Source: Cynocephalus volans
Taxonomy: Eukaryota > Chordata > Mammalia > Dermoptera > Cynocephalidae
NCBI RefSeq assembly: GCF_027409185.1
Contig: NC_084464.1
Span: forward strand, 44,739,095-44,803,094
DNA: 64,000 nt
Reading direction: 5' to 3'
Positions 1 through 18,275 of this stretch are shown one piece after another. A model generated the notes under the pieces. That model made no database searches. It was not told the origin of the DNA and saw only the letters and a program-made list of their open reading frames with translations. Position 1 is the stretch's first letter, and every line of letters starts with the position of its first letter. Position numbers and translations under genes: made by a program.

Positions 1-1400
1 CCTACTTTTGGATGGGAACGCTTTTAGAGTTGGCATCCCAGGCTGTGAACTGAGATTGTGTCCAGGCGCCAGCTCTCTTTTTCCCCAGAGACTCTGGAAG
101 GAGCATTTCTGTGCTCCCTTTGTGTCAGCGGTAGGAAGCTCGCAGTCGTCACATGGCATGCTGGCGGTTACGCTTCGAGTTGCTTATCGAATTTGAGTGC
201 ATTCACGTGGACACGGCCTTTGGGGCCTTCTGCAAAAACCATAGTTGCCCCTGTGCCCCTGTAAGGTCTTACCTGAACATGTGTCTATTTCAGGCTGGGG
301 AAGGGCTTGGGATCCACTTGGGAACAGAAATTAGGCCCAAGGTGGGTGCTGGGAGGTGGGTAGGAAGCGTGGCCCGGGACAAAAGGGAGGCTCAGGACAT
401 GGAATGATTTCACAGCTCCCAAGGTTTTAGGTTTCTCCAGGGTGGCCTCTTCTCTTGCCTCCTTCATCCCCTCCCCCAGTCCTGAACAGTTCTCTCCTTG
501 TGTACTGCGGGGGAGGGAACGGAAAGGAGGGAAGAGTTATTTTTCCAAATTACTGAGTAGCAGTAGCCTCCCCCTGTGACTCATATGGGGGAAGGGAGTA
601 TTGAGAGGGATCGGACAGCAGTGATTTTCCGGAAAACAGGGAAATAAATGAGAGTAATGTCTGGCTGCCCTTTCCCTTTCTAAGGTCCAGCATTTTCACA
701 GCCTCCTAAATTTCTCTTCCCTGGCCGGCCCTCTGATGTGCCTCTGTCCTGACCTGCAAAGCCCCGGCTAGAGAAAAGCAGATTTGGGAGGCTGAGCCAC
801 TAGAGGGAGGGGAGAAGGCCTCTGCAAACTTGCTGTGTCATTGCCCTCCCTCCTGCAGTCACCGGGCGGGGCAGGGTGTACTGTTGGGGGCCGGGGCCTG
901 ATCCCTATCTTGGGGAAGGGGACGCTGCCCGATGTGCACTTCCCCCTACCGGGTTTGCCCTATTCAGGTTGTCAAGAAGACGGGAGATTGGTGGCCATTT
1001 TAGACGCAGTAACCTTGGTTCGAGGTTCCGGCTCAAGGGCCACTGCGAAGGAGGGAGGGTGGCGTGGCTGGAGCTTACGCACCTAGGCCCTTATGAACTC
1101 TTCCCGCAGGAGAGGGGGAAGCTTCTCTTTTTGTTCACCTACATCAGTTTTCTTTCCCAGATATGTACGCAAGCCTGTTTTCTCCTTTGGTAGCAAGAGA
1201 AGGGGGGAGGAGGAAGGACGCCCCGTCAAAGCCCAGGTATATGGTGGGGGGAATCCTTTAACTGTCCTATAAGGGGGCGGGGGGAGCCCTAGAGTTGCTT
1301 TGGAGATCCTGACCTTGGCGTCTGGTTCTTTATTCATACATAGTCTGTAACCCTATTCAGATAACCAAATTATGAGGAAGATTTAGAGAGTTGGGGGAGG
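1..1400. other. 5' flank of BRD2, no gene recognised
   Basis: No exon of a neighbouring gene was recognised here. The stretch is moderately GC-rich and mostly free of obvious repeats. Such conserved-looking single-copy DNA is common upstream of BRD2. A CTCF-like core (CCACTAGAGGGAG, 798-810, + orientation, one mismatch at the C before the last purine) is the only site worth naming. The ORFs here are short and without homology that I recognise. Confidence 0.5.
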
Positions 1401-1700
1401 GGGCGAAACTGAGCTCCCAAAATGGCTCCTGCCCCTCCTCGGAGGCGGACGGCCCGGGGGGAGGGGAGGAAGGGAGAGAAGGAGGGGGAGGGCTAGTCTG
1501 AGCCGCAGCCGCCGCCTCCTCCGCTCGCCCTCCTCCCTGGCGCTGACCGATGGACGAGCCGCTCGGTGGGGAGGACTCCGGACCCTGGTGGGGGATGGGG
1601 GGGGTTCTTCCGCCCCCGCGGCGGAGGGACCCTGAGGGGGGGAGGTCTGAGCTCGCCTAGAGGGGGAGGGTAGTCGTCCTGATTAGCCCCTCGCCGGACT
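1401..1700 (+). promoter_or_regulatory. BRD2: GC-rich candidate upstream alternative promoter of BRD2
   Basis: The block 1415-1640 is dense in G and C, with GGGAGG/GGGCGG-like tracts, an AAAATGGC motif (YY1-type) at about 1419, and a CCGCAGCCGCCGCC run at about 1504. It looks like a TATA-less CpG promoter. A non-coding first exon ending at a GT within about 1586-1660 could splice to the acceptor-like TTCCTCGTTTCAG ending at 2132. BRD2 is known in human to use several first exons; the exact exon here is inference. Confidence 0.45.
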
Positions 1701-2529
1701 TGTTTTTTCCACTCTGAGCCGGACGTCAGGATGAAGTGTGGGGTGGTGGTGGTGGGTTACACCGGGTAGGTGGGTGCGTTTGGAGACACTCCCGCCGCTA
1801 AGGCTAAGGCTGTCGAGGTTTTGTCGAGCAAGCAGGTATTTGTGTTGGTAACTGAAGGTATGAGGAGGGATGGGCGTGCAAGTTGCTAGAGCGTATTCTA
1901 GGTTTGGTGGCCTTGTTAAGCTTTTGGGAGTTCACAGATGAGTGTTTTGCCATTGTCTTTAGATTGTTTTTCGTGGGGGGGGGCGGATTTTAAGATTCTG
2001 GCAAGCCTGTATTTTAGATCGTGGAGCACGGGAACGTTAGATACTTTTGTCGCTACATTTGGGAGCCCTTAACTGTTCACCAAACGGGAGCAGGCCGCGG
2101 CTTCTAAGATGGCGTCTTCTTCCTCGTTTCAGATTCTTCACTGCAGCAGCCTCACTGCCCAGAACCACCACCCGCCAGGCGTCCTGCGGCCACACCCCTG
2201 GCGGGCCGAGGCCGGCTACGCCCACGCGACCCCTCCCATTCCCCTGCGGTCTGGCCAATGGAGGAGCTACGAATGGCAAGACTTCCTCGAGCTTGGCAGT
2301 CTCCAGTTGCGCCGTACTTGGAAGACTTTGGGAGACTTTGTTGGAAGAAGATGCGGGAAAAGGATGCTGGAGGTCTTGGGAGATGGCTCCTGCACCCCTT
2401 CCAACCTTCCTTTTTCCCTGGAGTCGCCGAAACAGCGCATCGAATTGGCTCGAAGATGTGGTTTGCCGCTTCCCTACGGGTCTATGCGGCACTCTTCTGC
2501 CTGGTGACTGACAGCTTGGAAATGAAGCT

Positions 2530-2735
2530 TATGATGTCATTTCTTCGGCCGACCAATAGAAAAAGCTCCCGCGGAGAGACGTTCCTCCCCCTTCGACTCT
2601 GCTGCTTCACGCGCGTGAGCGAGCGAGCGCGCGCAGAAGGGGTGGGGGAAATCTCGAGCAGGGTGGCGCGCATGATCAGTGAAGCTCCTCCCCCCCGCCT
2701 ATATATAAAGGGCTGGCGCGGGGCTCTACGGCGCC
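2530..2735 (+). promoter_or_regulatory. BRD2: BRD2 core promoter with TATA box
   Basis: In order there are an ATF/CRE-like TGATGTCAT (2532-2540), a CCAAT box (2553-2557), a CpG-rich stretch (2605-2640) and a clear TATA box TATATATAAAG (2700-2710). A TATA at 2701 predicts transcription starting near 2730, just before GGCGCCATTT. The elements are seen directly; the start site is inferred from normal TATA spacing. Confidence 0.6.
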
Positions 2736-3441
2736 ATTTCGCGCTGGAGTGGAGCAGCCTCTAGGACGAGCTGGAGGATACTGCCTACGTCTAACAGCCT
2801 TTGCGTCGTCCGGGGCCGCCATTACAATCCACGTCCATCCGCTTGGAAATGGCCTTCGTCTCGGCCTATGAATGGTCCCGGTGGACAGTGCAGACCCCAT
2901 AGAAGCCCCCGAAGCTCCCCTTTTTCGGGCCCCGCCCAATCCTCGGAGTCTGTCCACCCCCTGTACTCCGCCCTCAAGAGGATTTCAAAGATGGAGGCGG
3001 CGGCTCCCTAAACCACTTTTCGTATTCATCCACCTCCATCCGGGATTGAAACGGGACCTCGTTCTCTCCGGACGGTCCCGACAAGAAGCGGGAACCCCTG
3101 CAGATCAACAACGGGCTGTATTGACGACGGTGTTTGCGGTCTGGGACCGTCTTTGGGTTTGAAGAGTTCGTTCCCCCTGACTCGCTCGCCCGTCTCAGCC
3201 GAGCCGCCGCCATTTTCTTGCTGTCCGTCGTCTGCGGAGCGCGCCAAGCTGCCGGGAGCTCTCCGAGAGGCAGCGGAGGAGATTGCTTTCGTGCCGGCCG
3301 AGCGAGGGCTTTGTCGCCTGGAGGGCCAGAGGCAACGGGCCTCCCCCCACTTCCCGGGTTATGCTGGACCGGGCGGTGAGGGGAACCGAGGCCACCCGGA
3401 CTTTCCGCGTCTGAAGGCAGCGCCGGTTCCCCGCGGTCAAG
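2731..3441 (+). other. BRD2: Long GC-rich 5' UTR of BRD2
   Basis: About 700 bases run from the predicted start to the initiator ATG with no clear need for a splice. The leader carries repeated CCGCCAT-type motifs (about 2816 and 3205) and CAAGATGG/AAGATGGAGG-type motifs (about 2990), which resemble YY1 or initiator elements lying inside the transcribed region. Several short upstream ATGs (about 2848, 2870 and 2991) precede the coding ATG, so scanning ribosomes would meet uORFs. Whether the leader is one exon cannot be decided from sequence alone. Confidence 0.5.
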
Positions 3442-10622
<7,181 letters not shown>

Positions 10623-11240
10623 GAGGCCAGGCCAGATGGGGCAGGAAGGCTCCGCAGGACCGGACCGATAGACGACCCTGCCCCCCCCCCTTCACACACA
10701 CACACACACACCCGCCCCTTGCTGTGATACTTCATCTCACTCTCCCCCCTCTGTAGGAGAGCTGGCTCTGCAGGGGGTAGAGATGCAGGGACATTTACTG
10801 AAGTAGAGACTTGGAAAAAATAAGATTTGAGTTCCCAGCCCCATTGGGAGTGACCTCTAGGGCACAGAACCCCCCTATTCAAAATGACTGAGGTGGGGCA
10901 GGGACACAAGGTGGGGGTGGGCAAGGGCCCTGATAATGGGGTTACCTGAGGCCATAGCTGTCCTGTTCACTTCTAAGGGCCTTGTTTTGAAGTTGGTGGT
11001 TCTAATTTATTTTAAGCTAGGTAAGGCTGGGGGGTGGGGCCTTGGTCCTCTCAGCCTCCATGGGGAGGGAAGAAAGGGGAACTTTTTTTACGTTGACTTT
11101 TTTTTTCTACTGTTTTCCTTTTTTCCTTCCGCTCCATTTGGAGCCTTGGGGGTTTCAGTCATCTCCCCATTTGGTCCCCTGGACTGTCTTTCTTTGTCTG
11201 TTGATTCTAACTTGTAAATAAAGAAAATATTATTCAAGTT
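10623..11240 (+). promoter_or_regulatory. BRD2: BRD2 3' UTR and poly(A) signal
   Basis: About 600 bases of 3' UTR follow the stop. A (CA)n tract lies at 10694-10712, after a run of C. A canonical AATAAA at 11217-11222 comes after a T-rich segment, so cleavage is expected near 11240. No other strong AATAAA is seen closer to the stop. Confidence 0.85.
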
Positions 11241-13744
11241 TCGAGTTATCTTAATATTTGTTTCTGTAGAGCTTCTAAAGGAATATTAGAATTGTTTGTG
11301 TTTTGAGGAAAATATTCTTGAGGTGAGAAAAAGGAGTAGCCGTTGTGTTGGATTATGTTTTTAATTTTTAAAGCAAACCAGTAGGCTATTGGTGTGTTGA
11401 TAAAGTAAATGTGTCAGATCTTTGTAAAATGAGTCTTCGTCAAAATAATCTTTAAGCCTAAATTTGCTCTGGGTTAGATGAAAAACAAGCTCTGGTTTGT
11501 TTGTGCCTACAACTCAAGACTTGAGATTTTCTTTTAGATGCTGGATGTAGGAATTGTCTCCAGAACATACTAAAATGTGGAAGGGGTGGGAGGTAGCCAA
11601 CAGTGGGTACTTGAGTATTCCAACAGTTCTTCAAATTCAAATCGCAAAACTGCCATTTCCACATACCCTGTCGATTAAGGGGGAGAGGGGCTGCATAGTT
11701 CAGGGAGCTGGGTTGTGTGGGTTCCAGAATTTGGAGTTTTAATAATGCAGTTAGTGAGGCACTTGGCCCAGTATAAAGGGCCAAAGTGGGAAACCTGAAT
11801 TTTGAAATAAAGTCTTGGAAGTGGGAATTAGGAATATGTGGTAAAGCAAATGGTTTATCCTCTAAATAATGTTTCCAGAAACAAGGGTAATCTCTAGTGG
11901 AAGTGGTGAGGGTTTTGGAGGTGGCAATAAATGGAACTATAGCAGCAATTCTCAACCCTCCTATCCTCAGGAGTTTTGTTTAAATTGGGTCCTGGAACAA
12001 AATTTCAAAAGTTGGAGGAGGTACTAATGCATAATCAGATTTGAGAACCACTTGTTAACTGTTTTTGCAAAGCCTTTAGTTTTAAAGAAGAGAACTTTCA
12101 CTGGGCTTTTTGGCTAACTTAATTGTGGAGTTCACCAATGAGTGAGGTCTGGTCCCCTTTTGGAAAAGTCAAAAAAGATGTTGGAAATTCCAAAGTGCTA
12201 AATATTAAATAGAGCTTTGTTTGGGAGGCAGTGGTAATTGGATAGTAATTATGTTACTTAAGTATTTTTCTTATAAGGTCTAAAAATGGGAACAAACGTT
12301 GAGGTTGAAGTTTTAATTTAAATGCATGTCTACGTATGACTACATTTCAGAGCAAGGTTTGAGTTGGATTAGTTTGGGGAGGAGGCTAGTTGTATAATCT
12401 TGTCAGTCTCTGGCTGATCCCCCTTCTGCTTTTGTACTTTCAAGACTTTTTGTTTGGAAAAATAAAAATTGTAACCATCAAAAGGTAGGTTCCTGATACC
12501 ACATCTTGGAGTTCCCTATAAATTGAACCCAGGTGACCCTAAATACTGTAGAGATGGAGAAGGCCTGGCTCATATCCTTGATTGCAGGACAGTCTGAGTG
12601 GGAAAGGGGAGTAAATTCCTTAATTGAATTTACCCATCCTGTCCCCCTTAGGCATTGTAATAGTTTCAGAGTCTTGGTTGACGAAGTACTTCCAAAGTAA
12701 CAAGCAGTCTCCAGCACAACCAAAAGGACCGGCTATGGAGTCCTGTGGGCATTATTTCCTCCTATGCTCTCCCCAACTCAGAATCATGGGTTGCACTGCT
12801 ACTACCGCTTGTTTCCCCTCTCCCCTCACCATTTGCTCCTCTTTAATCCTTAAAATGCTATTAGGTTCATAGACTTGGACACTGCCAAGCCAGGGGTTAC
12901 AGGGTAGAGATATGAAGAAGACAAGGTCTTGTCCTCATGTAGTTTGCTGAGTGTCAATAAAGAGTGCCATGATTAACCACCATGGAAGAGTGATAATACT
13001 GATTGACTCCAAGATACAGGCATGACTTGGTCTTCACAGACCATTCATCCTTACTGCACCTCAACATGTGGACCCTAATCCCACCCATGCCAACCTTCCT
13101 GCTCTTGGATTCCTCAGGACTACTTCGATTGGAGGGCCCTACTTCCATGAGTGACCAGCATTAGGGATTCCCAGGACAAGGACCAGGGCTGGCTGGAGTT
13201 TTTCTCTGGGCCTTGCGTAAACCCAAGGGAGGTCTTCCCGAGCAATGAGAGAATGGCTGTGACAGGGTGTGAAATAATGTAACTGCTGTAATGTCACCAA
13301 GATTTCCCACCTTATGCTGCTTTCCACTTGCCTGGATTATCCTGGTTCAAGCTCTGCAAAATCCCACTAGCTGGTCTCCATGCGGGATGAGACAGTTCGT
13401 TAACCTCTGAGTTTATATGCTGGGAGCGGGGGAAAGGGGCAACATTAGACAACTGATCAGAGTTTTTAATAAAAATTATTAGTAGTTCTAGCAGGGCAAT
13501 GTGCAGAGAGATACATCAAGAATTTAGAAGAGAGGGTTCTGATCTAATCAGATCTGTTCAGACACCTCGGAATGGTGAAGTAGTGTTTATATCAAGGAAG
13601 AAGAAACCAACTGAGAAGGTAACCGCCTGAATGCAGGGGGTGCTGAAGCACCAAGGATGAAAGGGGGAGTGCTTTCAAATAAGGTCAGAAAAGCTTCTAG
13701 ATCAAGGGGGGCATTTCGATATGGATAAGGCTTTGAATTTTTAT
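11241..13744. other. Intergenic stretch, no gene recognised
   Basis: This is AT-rich to average-composition single-copy DNA downstream of BRD2. A degraded MER5A-like (hAT) remnant is probable at 11942-12053 (CTCAACCC ... TTTGAGAACCACT). The ORFs at 11458-11955 and 12478-12872 have no recognisable homology, and I treat them as chance. Confidence 0.5.
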
Positions 13745-13985
13745 GCTAGAGACTAATAGCTTACTATGTGCCAAACAGTGTGCCAAAAACTTAGCATGTA
13801 AACTCATTTGGTCCTCACTATAATCCTATGAGGAAAATCTTACCCCATTTAACAGGTGAAGAAATGAGGCACAGAGAGAAATTAAGCAACTTGCCCAAAG
13901 TCAAACATAGCTGGTGCCGGCTGGAGGTGGGATTTGAAACTAGGCAATCCTGCCCCCGGATCCTCATTTATAACTACTGCACTAG
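13745..13985 (-). mobile_element. MIR SINE
   Basis: The sequence reads as reverse MIR: CTTACTATGTGCCAAACAGT near the start, then ATGAGGCACAGAGAGAAATTAAGCAACTTG and GGGATTTGAAAC. It is an ancient mammalian tRNA-derived SINE with no clear duplications left. Confidence 0.8.
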
Positions 13986-14289
13986 ACTTCCAATGCTGTG
14001 GGCTGGTAGGGAGCTAGGAGACAGACATGCTTTAAAGAAACTGCACTAGGAGAATCGTGTTGGGGGCCGGTGGGGAGTTGAGAATGGATAATTTAGAAAG
14101 CAGTTGCAGCAGTTAGACCCGGCAAGTGAGAACAGTGGTTTGGAACGCAGAAGCAGTAATGTAGATGAAGAGACATAGATTTGAAAGCTATGTAGATATA
14201 AAATAACTGGGACTTATTCTCTGACACTGACACACATAAACAGACAAGTACATAACCCTCAGAGTCCCTAGCACAGAGAAAAGAGTGCC

Positions 14290-14400
14290 GCCTGGCGGCC
14301 TGGCGGCTTTGAGTGGGATTCCAGCAAGGCTTGCAGGAGCGGCGGTTCTCGGGCGCTCGTGGACGCCGCAGAGGGTCTTTGGCGCCACCTGTTGGGCACG
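14290..14400 (-). promoter_or_regulatory. GC-rich island with a CTCF-like motif
   Basis: About 110 bases of CpG-rich sequence stand out in AT-rich surroundings. At 14382-14395, read on the - strand, the core is CCAACAGGTGGCGC. It fits the CTCF core CCASYAGRKGGCRS except for one base. Function is inferred from the motif only. Confidence 0.5.
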
Positions 14401-14689
14401 TTATCTATGACTTCCTGAATCTATTATTTTTGCACCCGCACCACCCCTCTCCATCTTTAGGTTCTTCGCCCCTTTCCTCCTTACTTTCCTATACTTCAGC
14501 TCTGGAAATGTGAAATGTGGGCTTTCACTTATATGACCCAGAGGGTCATAGAAGAAGGAGATTAGGCCTTTTTAGTCCTTACCTCCCTTGACCTGTGAAG
14601 CATCCCGTGGCTTCCCCTGACACCACGTGTTCCTGGCTCTCACACTTATCAGACAGACCCTTGGTCTGCTTCTCTAAAGCCTCTGCCTC

Positions 14690-14940
14690 AGCCTTCCGTA
14701 CGATGTTGTCTCTCATGATACCTTCCTTGGTCCTCTTCTTATTTGCACAGTATATCTAAGCAAATTTGCCCATTCCTCTGGAGGCAATAAAATCTGTTTC
14801 TGTTTAGACTTTGTGCCAAAGTTCCAAGTCTGTTTTTCAACTGCCTAATGGCAATGTCCCATAGACTCCTGGCATTCAACATATCCAGAAAAGATCCTGT
14901 CTTTTTCTCCAAATATGTCCCTTTCAGTGAGTTCTCTGTC
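14690..14940 (+). mobile_element. L2 LINE fragment
   Basis: The segment around 14835-14920 (CAACTGCCTAATGGCAATGTC ... TCCAGAAAAGATCC) aligns by eye with the L2 ORF2 region that reads AACTGCCTACTGGACATCTC ... TCCAAAACTGAACT. It is ancient and strongly decayed. Confidence 0.6.
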
Positions 14941-14944
14941 TATG

Positions 14945-15125
14945 TAACAAGCACTCATATACAGATCACTATGTGCCAGACACTTATGAGAACTTTACAG
15001 TTTAGTCGTTATAATAATCTCAAGAAGTAGGTACTCATCATCATTTTATAGATGATGAAACTGAGGCTTAGAGATATTTAGTGACAGTTCTACAGAAAAC
15101 AAGTAGCAGAGCAAGATCATTAACG
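14945..15125 (-). mobile_element. MIR SINE
   Basis: It shows CACTATGTGCCAGACACT, TCATTTTATAGATGATGAAACTGAGGCTTAGAG and AGTAGCAGAGCAAGAT, the reverse-orientation MIR pattern. It lies directly after an L2 fragment. Confidence 0.75.
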
Positions 15126-15130
15126 TACCA

Positions 15131-15203
15131 GGGTACTTCAAAAAGTTCATGGAAAGGTTTGCATCATCTTTTACTTTTGTTTTTCCACTAAACTTTTTGA
15201 AGT
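15131..15203. mobile_element. Mariner-like MITE
   Basis: GGTACTTCAAAAAGTTCATGG at the left and ACTTTTTGAAGTTA at the right form inverted repeats around a short AT-rich core, about 73 bases in all. This is the shape of a Tc1/mariner miniature element. There is no coding capacity. Confidence 0.6.
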
Positions 15204-15820
15204 TATCTCATGTAATTACTCTTCCAGTCATTTGAACCAGAACCTGGTGATCTGCCTAGTTTTTTCCCCCTCACTCTCCCTCTCTCTCCCTGTTCAGTCG
15301 TTGAGGCCTGTTGAGTCTTTTTGTTACTTCTACCAGTTCCCCCAGCAGGCTGGACTCTCACAACTCTCTTCTTACAGGTCCACGTCTTTCATGAACCAGT
15401 TGCCCATGTTGTACCAGGGGCCCATCACCCACTTCTTCCCTCATGCTGTGCCCCGTCTCCATCGTGCCAATAAAAACCTCCCTTTCTGAGGTACCAGGCC
15501 TGTCACTTTCTTTGAGACCTCACTTCAATCTAATGTGGTCAAGATAAGAGTAGCTCCTTGGTCAAGTAAGAGGAATTCATCGTCTTTGCCAAACTTTCAA
15601 AACAACCCAAACCTCAAGTATGTTCGTGTCCTTGCATAGCAAGTTAACATTGATACATAATAAAATGCTTTTTACATCCATTTGCCAAATGAGGATATTG
15701 CTAATCTTTTCAGATAAGCTAATGTTTGATTTGAGGTTGAAGGAGAAAAGGGTTTTATTCTCCAGCAATAAAGGGTTTTTGCCAGGTATTTGTTTGGGTA
15801 AAAAAGGGATTATTCACATC
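15204..15820. other. Intergenic stretch, no gene recognised
   Basis: No gene is seen. The part 15290-15480 is C/T-rich and could be further L2-derived sequence. A possible polyadenylation-like AATAAA occurs at about 15470, without an associated gene. Confidence 0.4.
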
Positions 15821-16100
15821 CCCCTGACACCCGCAACCAGCCCAGCGATGACCACCGAATCACTTCAGGAAGAGCCCCGGGCCCCTGAGCTGGGGTGATG
15901 AGAGCTGAGAGCTTCAGCCACACCCCCCTGACATCTACACCTAGCCCAGCAATGACCAAGCCACCACTGGAAGCCCCCTGGTCTCCCCTGCAGGAATGAG
16001 AGGGTGCCACAGGCCTCAACTCTGCACCTCCTCCTTCCTCCTTCTCCCACCCTATTTCCTTCCCCTTTCCCTTTACCCCTCCCCCAAACCACTTCACAAC
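15821..16100 (+). repeat. Diverged tandem duplication, period about 104 bp
   Basis: The motif CCCCTGACAY..., AGCCCAGCRATGACCA... and the following stretch occurs twice, starting at 15821 and 15925. A C/T-rich segment follows, and then an A-rich tail (AATAATAATATTAATA near 16125). The A-rich end suggests a retroposed origin. I could not assign a family. Confidence 0.55.
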
Positions 16101-16683
16101 AACATCATAGAATGTAAAAAATAATAATATTAATACATAAACTTTTTTAAAAATGTGCTTGGTATTAGAAGTACTAATAGAATGGCATTAAAAGTATCTT
16201 ATAAAGTGGCACTGAATATTCCAGAGTCTAAATGTCATTTATAATTAAGATGTTTGATATATAAAAGATGCTTGCTTCAATCTGGCAATAAAGCCATCAG
16301 AAAGTTAATTCAGTACTTTTGTCATATAATACAGCACTAGAAAAGTAAAACAAAACAAAACAAAAATAAAAAAGGGGTTACTAAAGTGCTCTTCCATTAG
16401 CTGCAACTGTCAGATCTCAGAGAGTTCGTTGCTATTATAATTGCTGAGACTATGAGAAGGTAACACTGGTTAATTGATGAATACGTTCTCCTCTTCTGCC
16501 CCTGCAATATGTGTATTGGAACCGGCTTCCCTATGAAGGCAGGTTGCAGAGACACTGAGAGTTTGTCCAAGAATTGTTATTGCCTTGTCCTCCTGCCTAG
16601 TTTTTGTTTCTCATCCAAAGTTGCTCCAAAAAAGGAGACAATTTACAGTTTTACCTGTACCTTTTCATCTCTTTCTCTCAAAA

Positions 16684-18275
16684 AAAAATTTTTTTTACTC
16701 AATATATATTTTATATATATATATAATTTTTAAAATTTTAACTTGTCAATATATATTGTAGTTGATTTTCAGGACCCTTTACCTATTTCTCTTCCCCCCT
16801 CCCCCGCCACTGCATCATATCTGTTCACTTGTCTTAACAAGATCAAGGAATTGTTGTGATTGTTACATCTTCTACCCCCCCGCACCCTTTATTTGTTTGT
16901 TTGTTTGTTTGTTTGTTTGTTTGTTTGTTTATCTATTTATTTTTAGCTCCCACAAATAAGTGAGAACATGTGGTATTTCTCTTTCTGTGCCTGACTTGTT
17001 TCACTTAATGTAATTTTCTCTAGGTCCATCCACGTTGTTGCAGCAGTAGTATTTCATTCTTTTTTATAGCAGAGTAGAATTCCATTGTGTAGATATACCA
17101 CTGTTTCCTTATCCACTCATCTGATGATGGGCATTTGGGCTGGTTCCAACTCTTGACTATTGTAAATAGTGCTGCAATACACACGGGAGTACAGGTATTC
17201 CTTCAGCATGATGATTTCCATTCCTCTGGGTATATTCCCAGCAGTGGAATAGCTGGGTCATGGAATATATAAAGCAAATGTACCTCACAGGGCCTGGTTT
17301 TCCAAAGCTTTGTGGTTTCAAATATTGACCTTGCAGAGGACTGGAAATTTTCCACAGGATACAAAGTCTCTGGTGTAAGATAAAAATTTGTGGCACAGCA
17401 AGGTTGCTGGCTCAAGGACAGACAGGTTACTGCTTGATATGTGTAGATACTGGAAAATTGCTGGAGGGAGAAGGGATGTTTGCTAAGATCAAGCTGTTGT
17501 TGATAGGACCACTTAATTGTCTACTGGAATGTCATCCGGCTTGTTTCACTGAAAGTTACCAGCCTATATTGTTAAACTATAATCCCACCTGTGTTCTCTT
17601 CCTGTAACTTCCTGGTCTGGAAAATTAATGCAGGAAGAGAACCCCAATTTGGGGTTAATTTCCTGAGGAAGGGTTGCCTCTTGCTGGAGCATTCCCAGGG
17701 AAGTTAACCACTTCAGGGCTTCTCACTGCTCAGAAGAGATGGGCTTTGAGTAATCCTTTGCCTCTCCATCACCCAGGGGAAGTGGGGTGACAAATCCGTG
17801 GGGGACAAAGCAATACAAAGCAATAGGGTCATATGGTAGATCTATCTGTAATTGTTCAAGGAACCTCCATACCATTTTCCATAAAGGCCACACCATTTTG
17901 CAGTCTCACCAACAGTGTATGAGAGTTCCTTTTTCTCCACAACCTCGCCAGCATTTATCATTCTCAGTCTTTTGGATATTAGCCATCCTGGCTGGAGCAA
18001 GATGTTATCTCAAAGTGGTTTTGATTTGTATTTCCCAGATGCTGAGTAATGTTGAGCATTTTTTCATGTGTCTGTTGGCCATTCATATATCTTCCTTTGA
18101 GAAATGCCTATTCAACTCCTTTGCCCATTTTTCAATTGGGTTATTTGGTTTTTTGCTGTAAAGTTGTTTGAGTTCCTTGTATATTCTGGATATTATTCCT
18201 TTGTCAGATGTATATTTTGCAAATATTTTCTCCACTCTGTTGGTTGTCTTTTCACTCAAAAAAATTTTAAAGCAG
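16684..18275 (-). mobile_element. Antisense L1 3' end, interrupted by an LTR insertion
   Basis: Both halves (16930-17260 and 17826-18275) read as reversed L1 ORF2 C-terminus and 3' UTR. Hallmarks are AGTGAGAACATGTGGTATTT, CATTGTGTAGATATACCA, AATAGTGCTGCAATA and CACCAACAGTGTATGAGAG. A (TTTG)n tract lies at 16890-16930. The L1 continuity breaks exactly at GCTGGGTCA and resumes at GGGTCATATGG. Confidence 0.85.
17261..17825. mobile_element. Probable solo LTR inserted in L1
   Basis: A 565-base non-L1 block splits the L1 and is flanked by the direct repeat GGGTCA (17255-17260 and 17826-17831; GGGTCAT if one base longer). It starts with TG and carries a TATAAAG near its left end. A 6-bp duplication with a TG start suggests an ERV LTR, perhaps class II. 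The family is not recognised, and a full TG...CA end is not clear. Confidence 0.55.

Noticed and set aside
2037..2764. Overlapping ORFs of 130-168 codons on both strands in the BRD2 promoter
   Set aside because: GC-rich DNA has few stop codons. The frames overlap on both strands and lack recognised domains, and the stretch is promoter and upstream-exon sequence.
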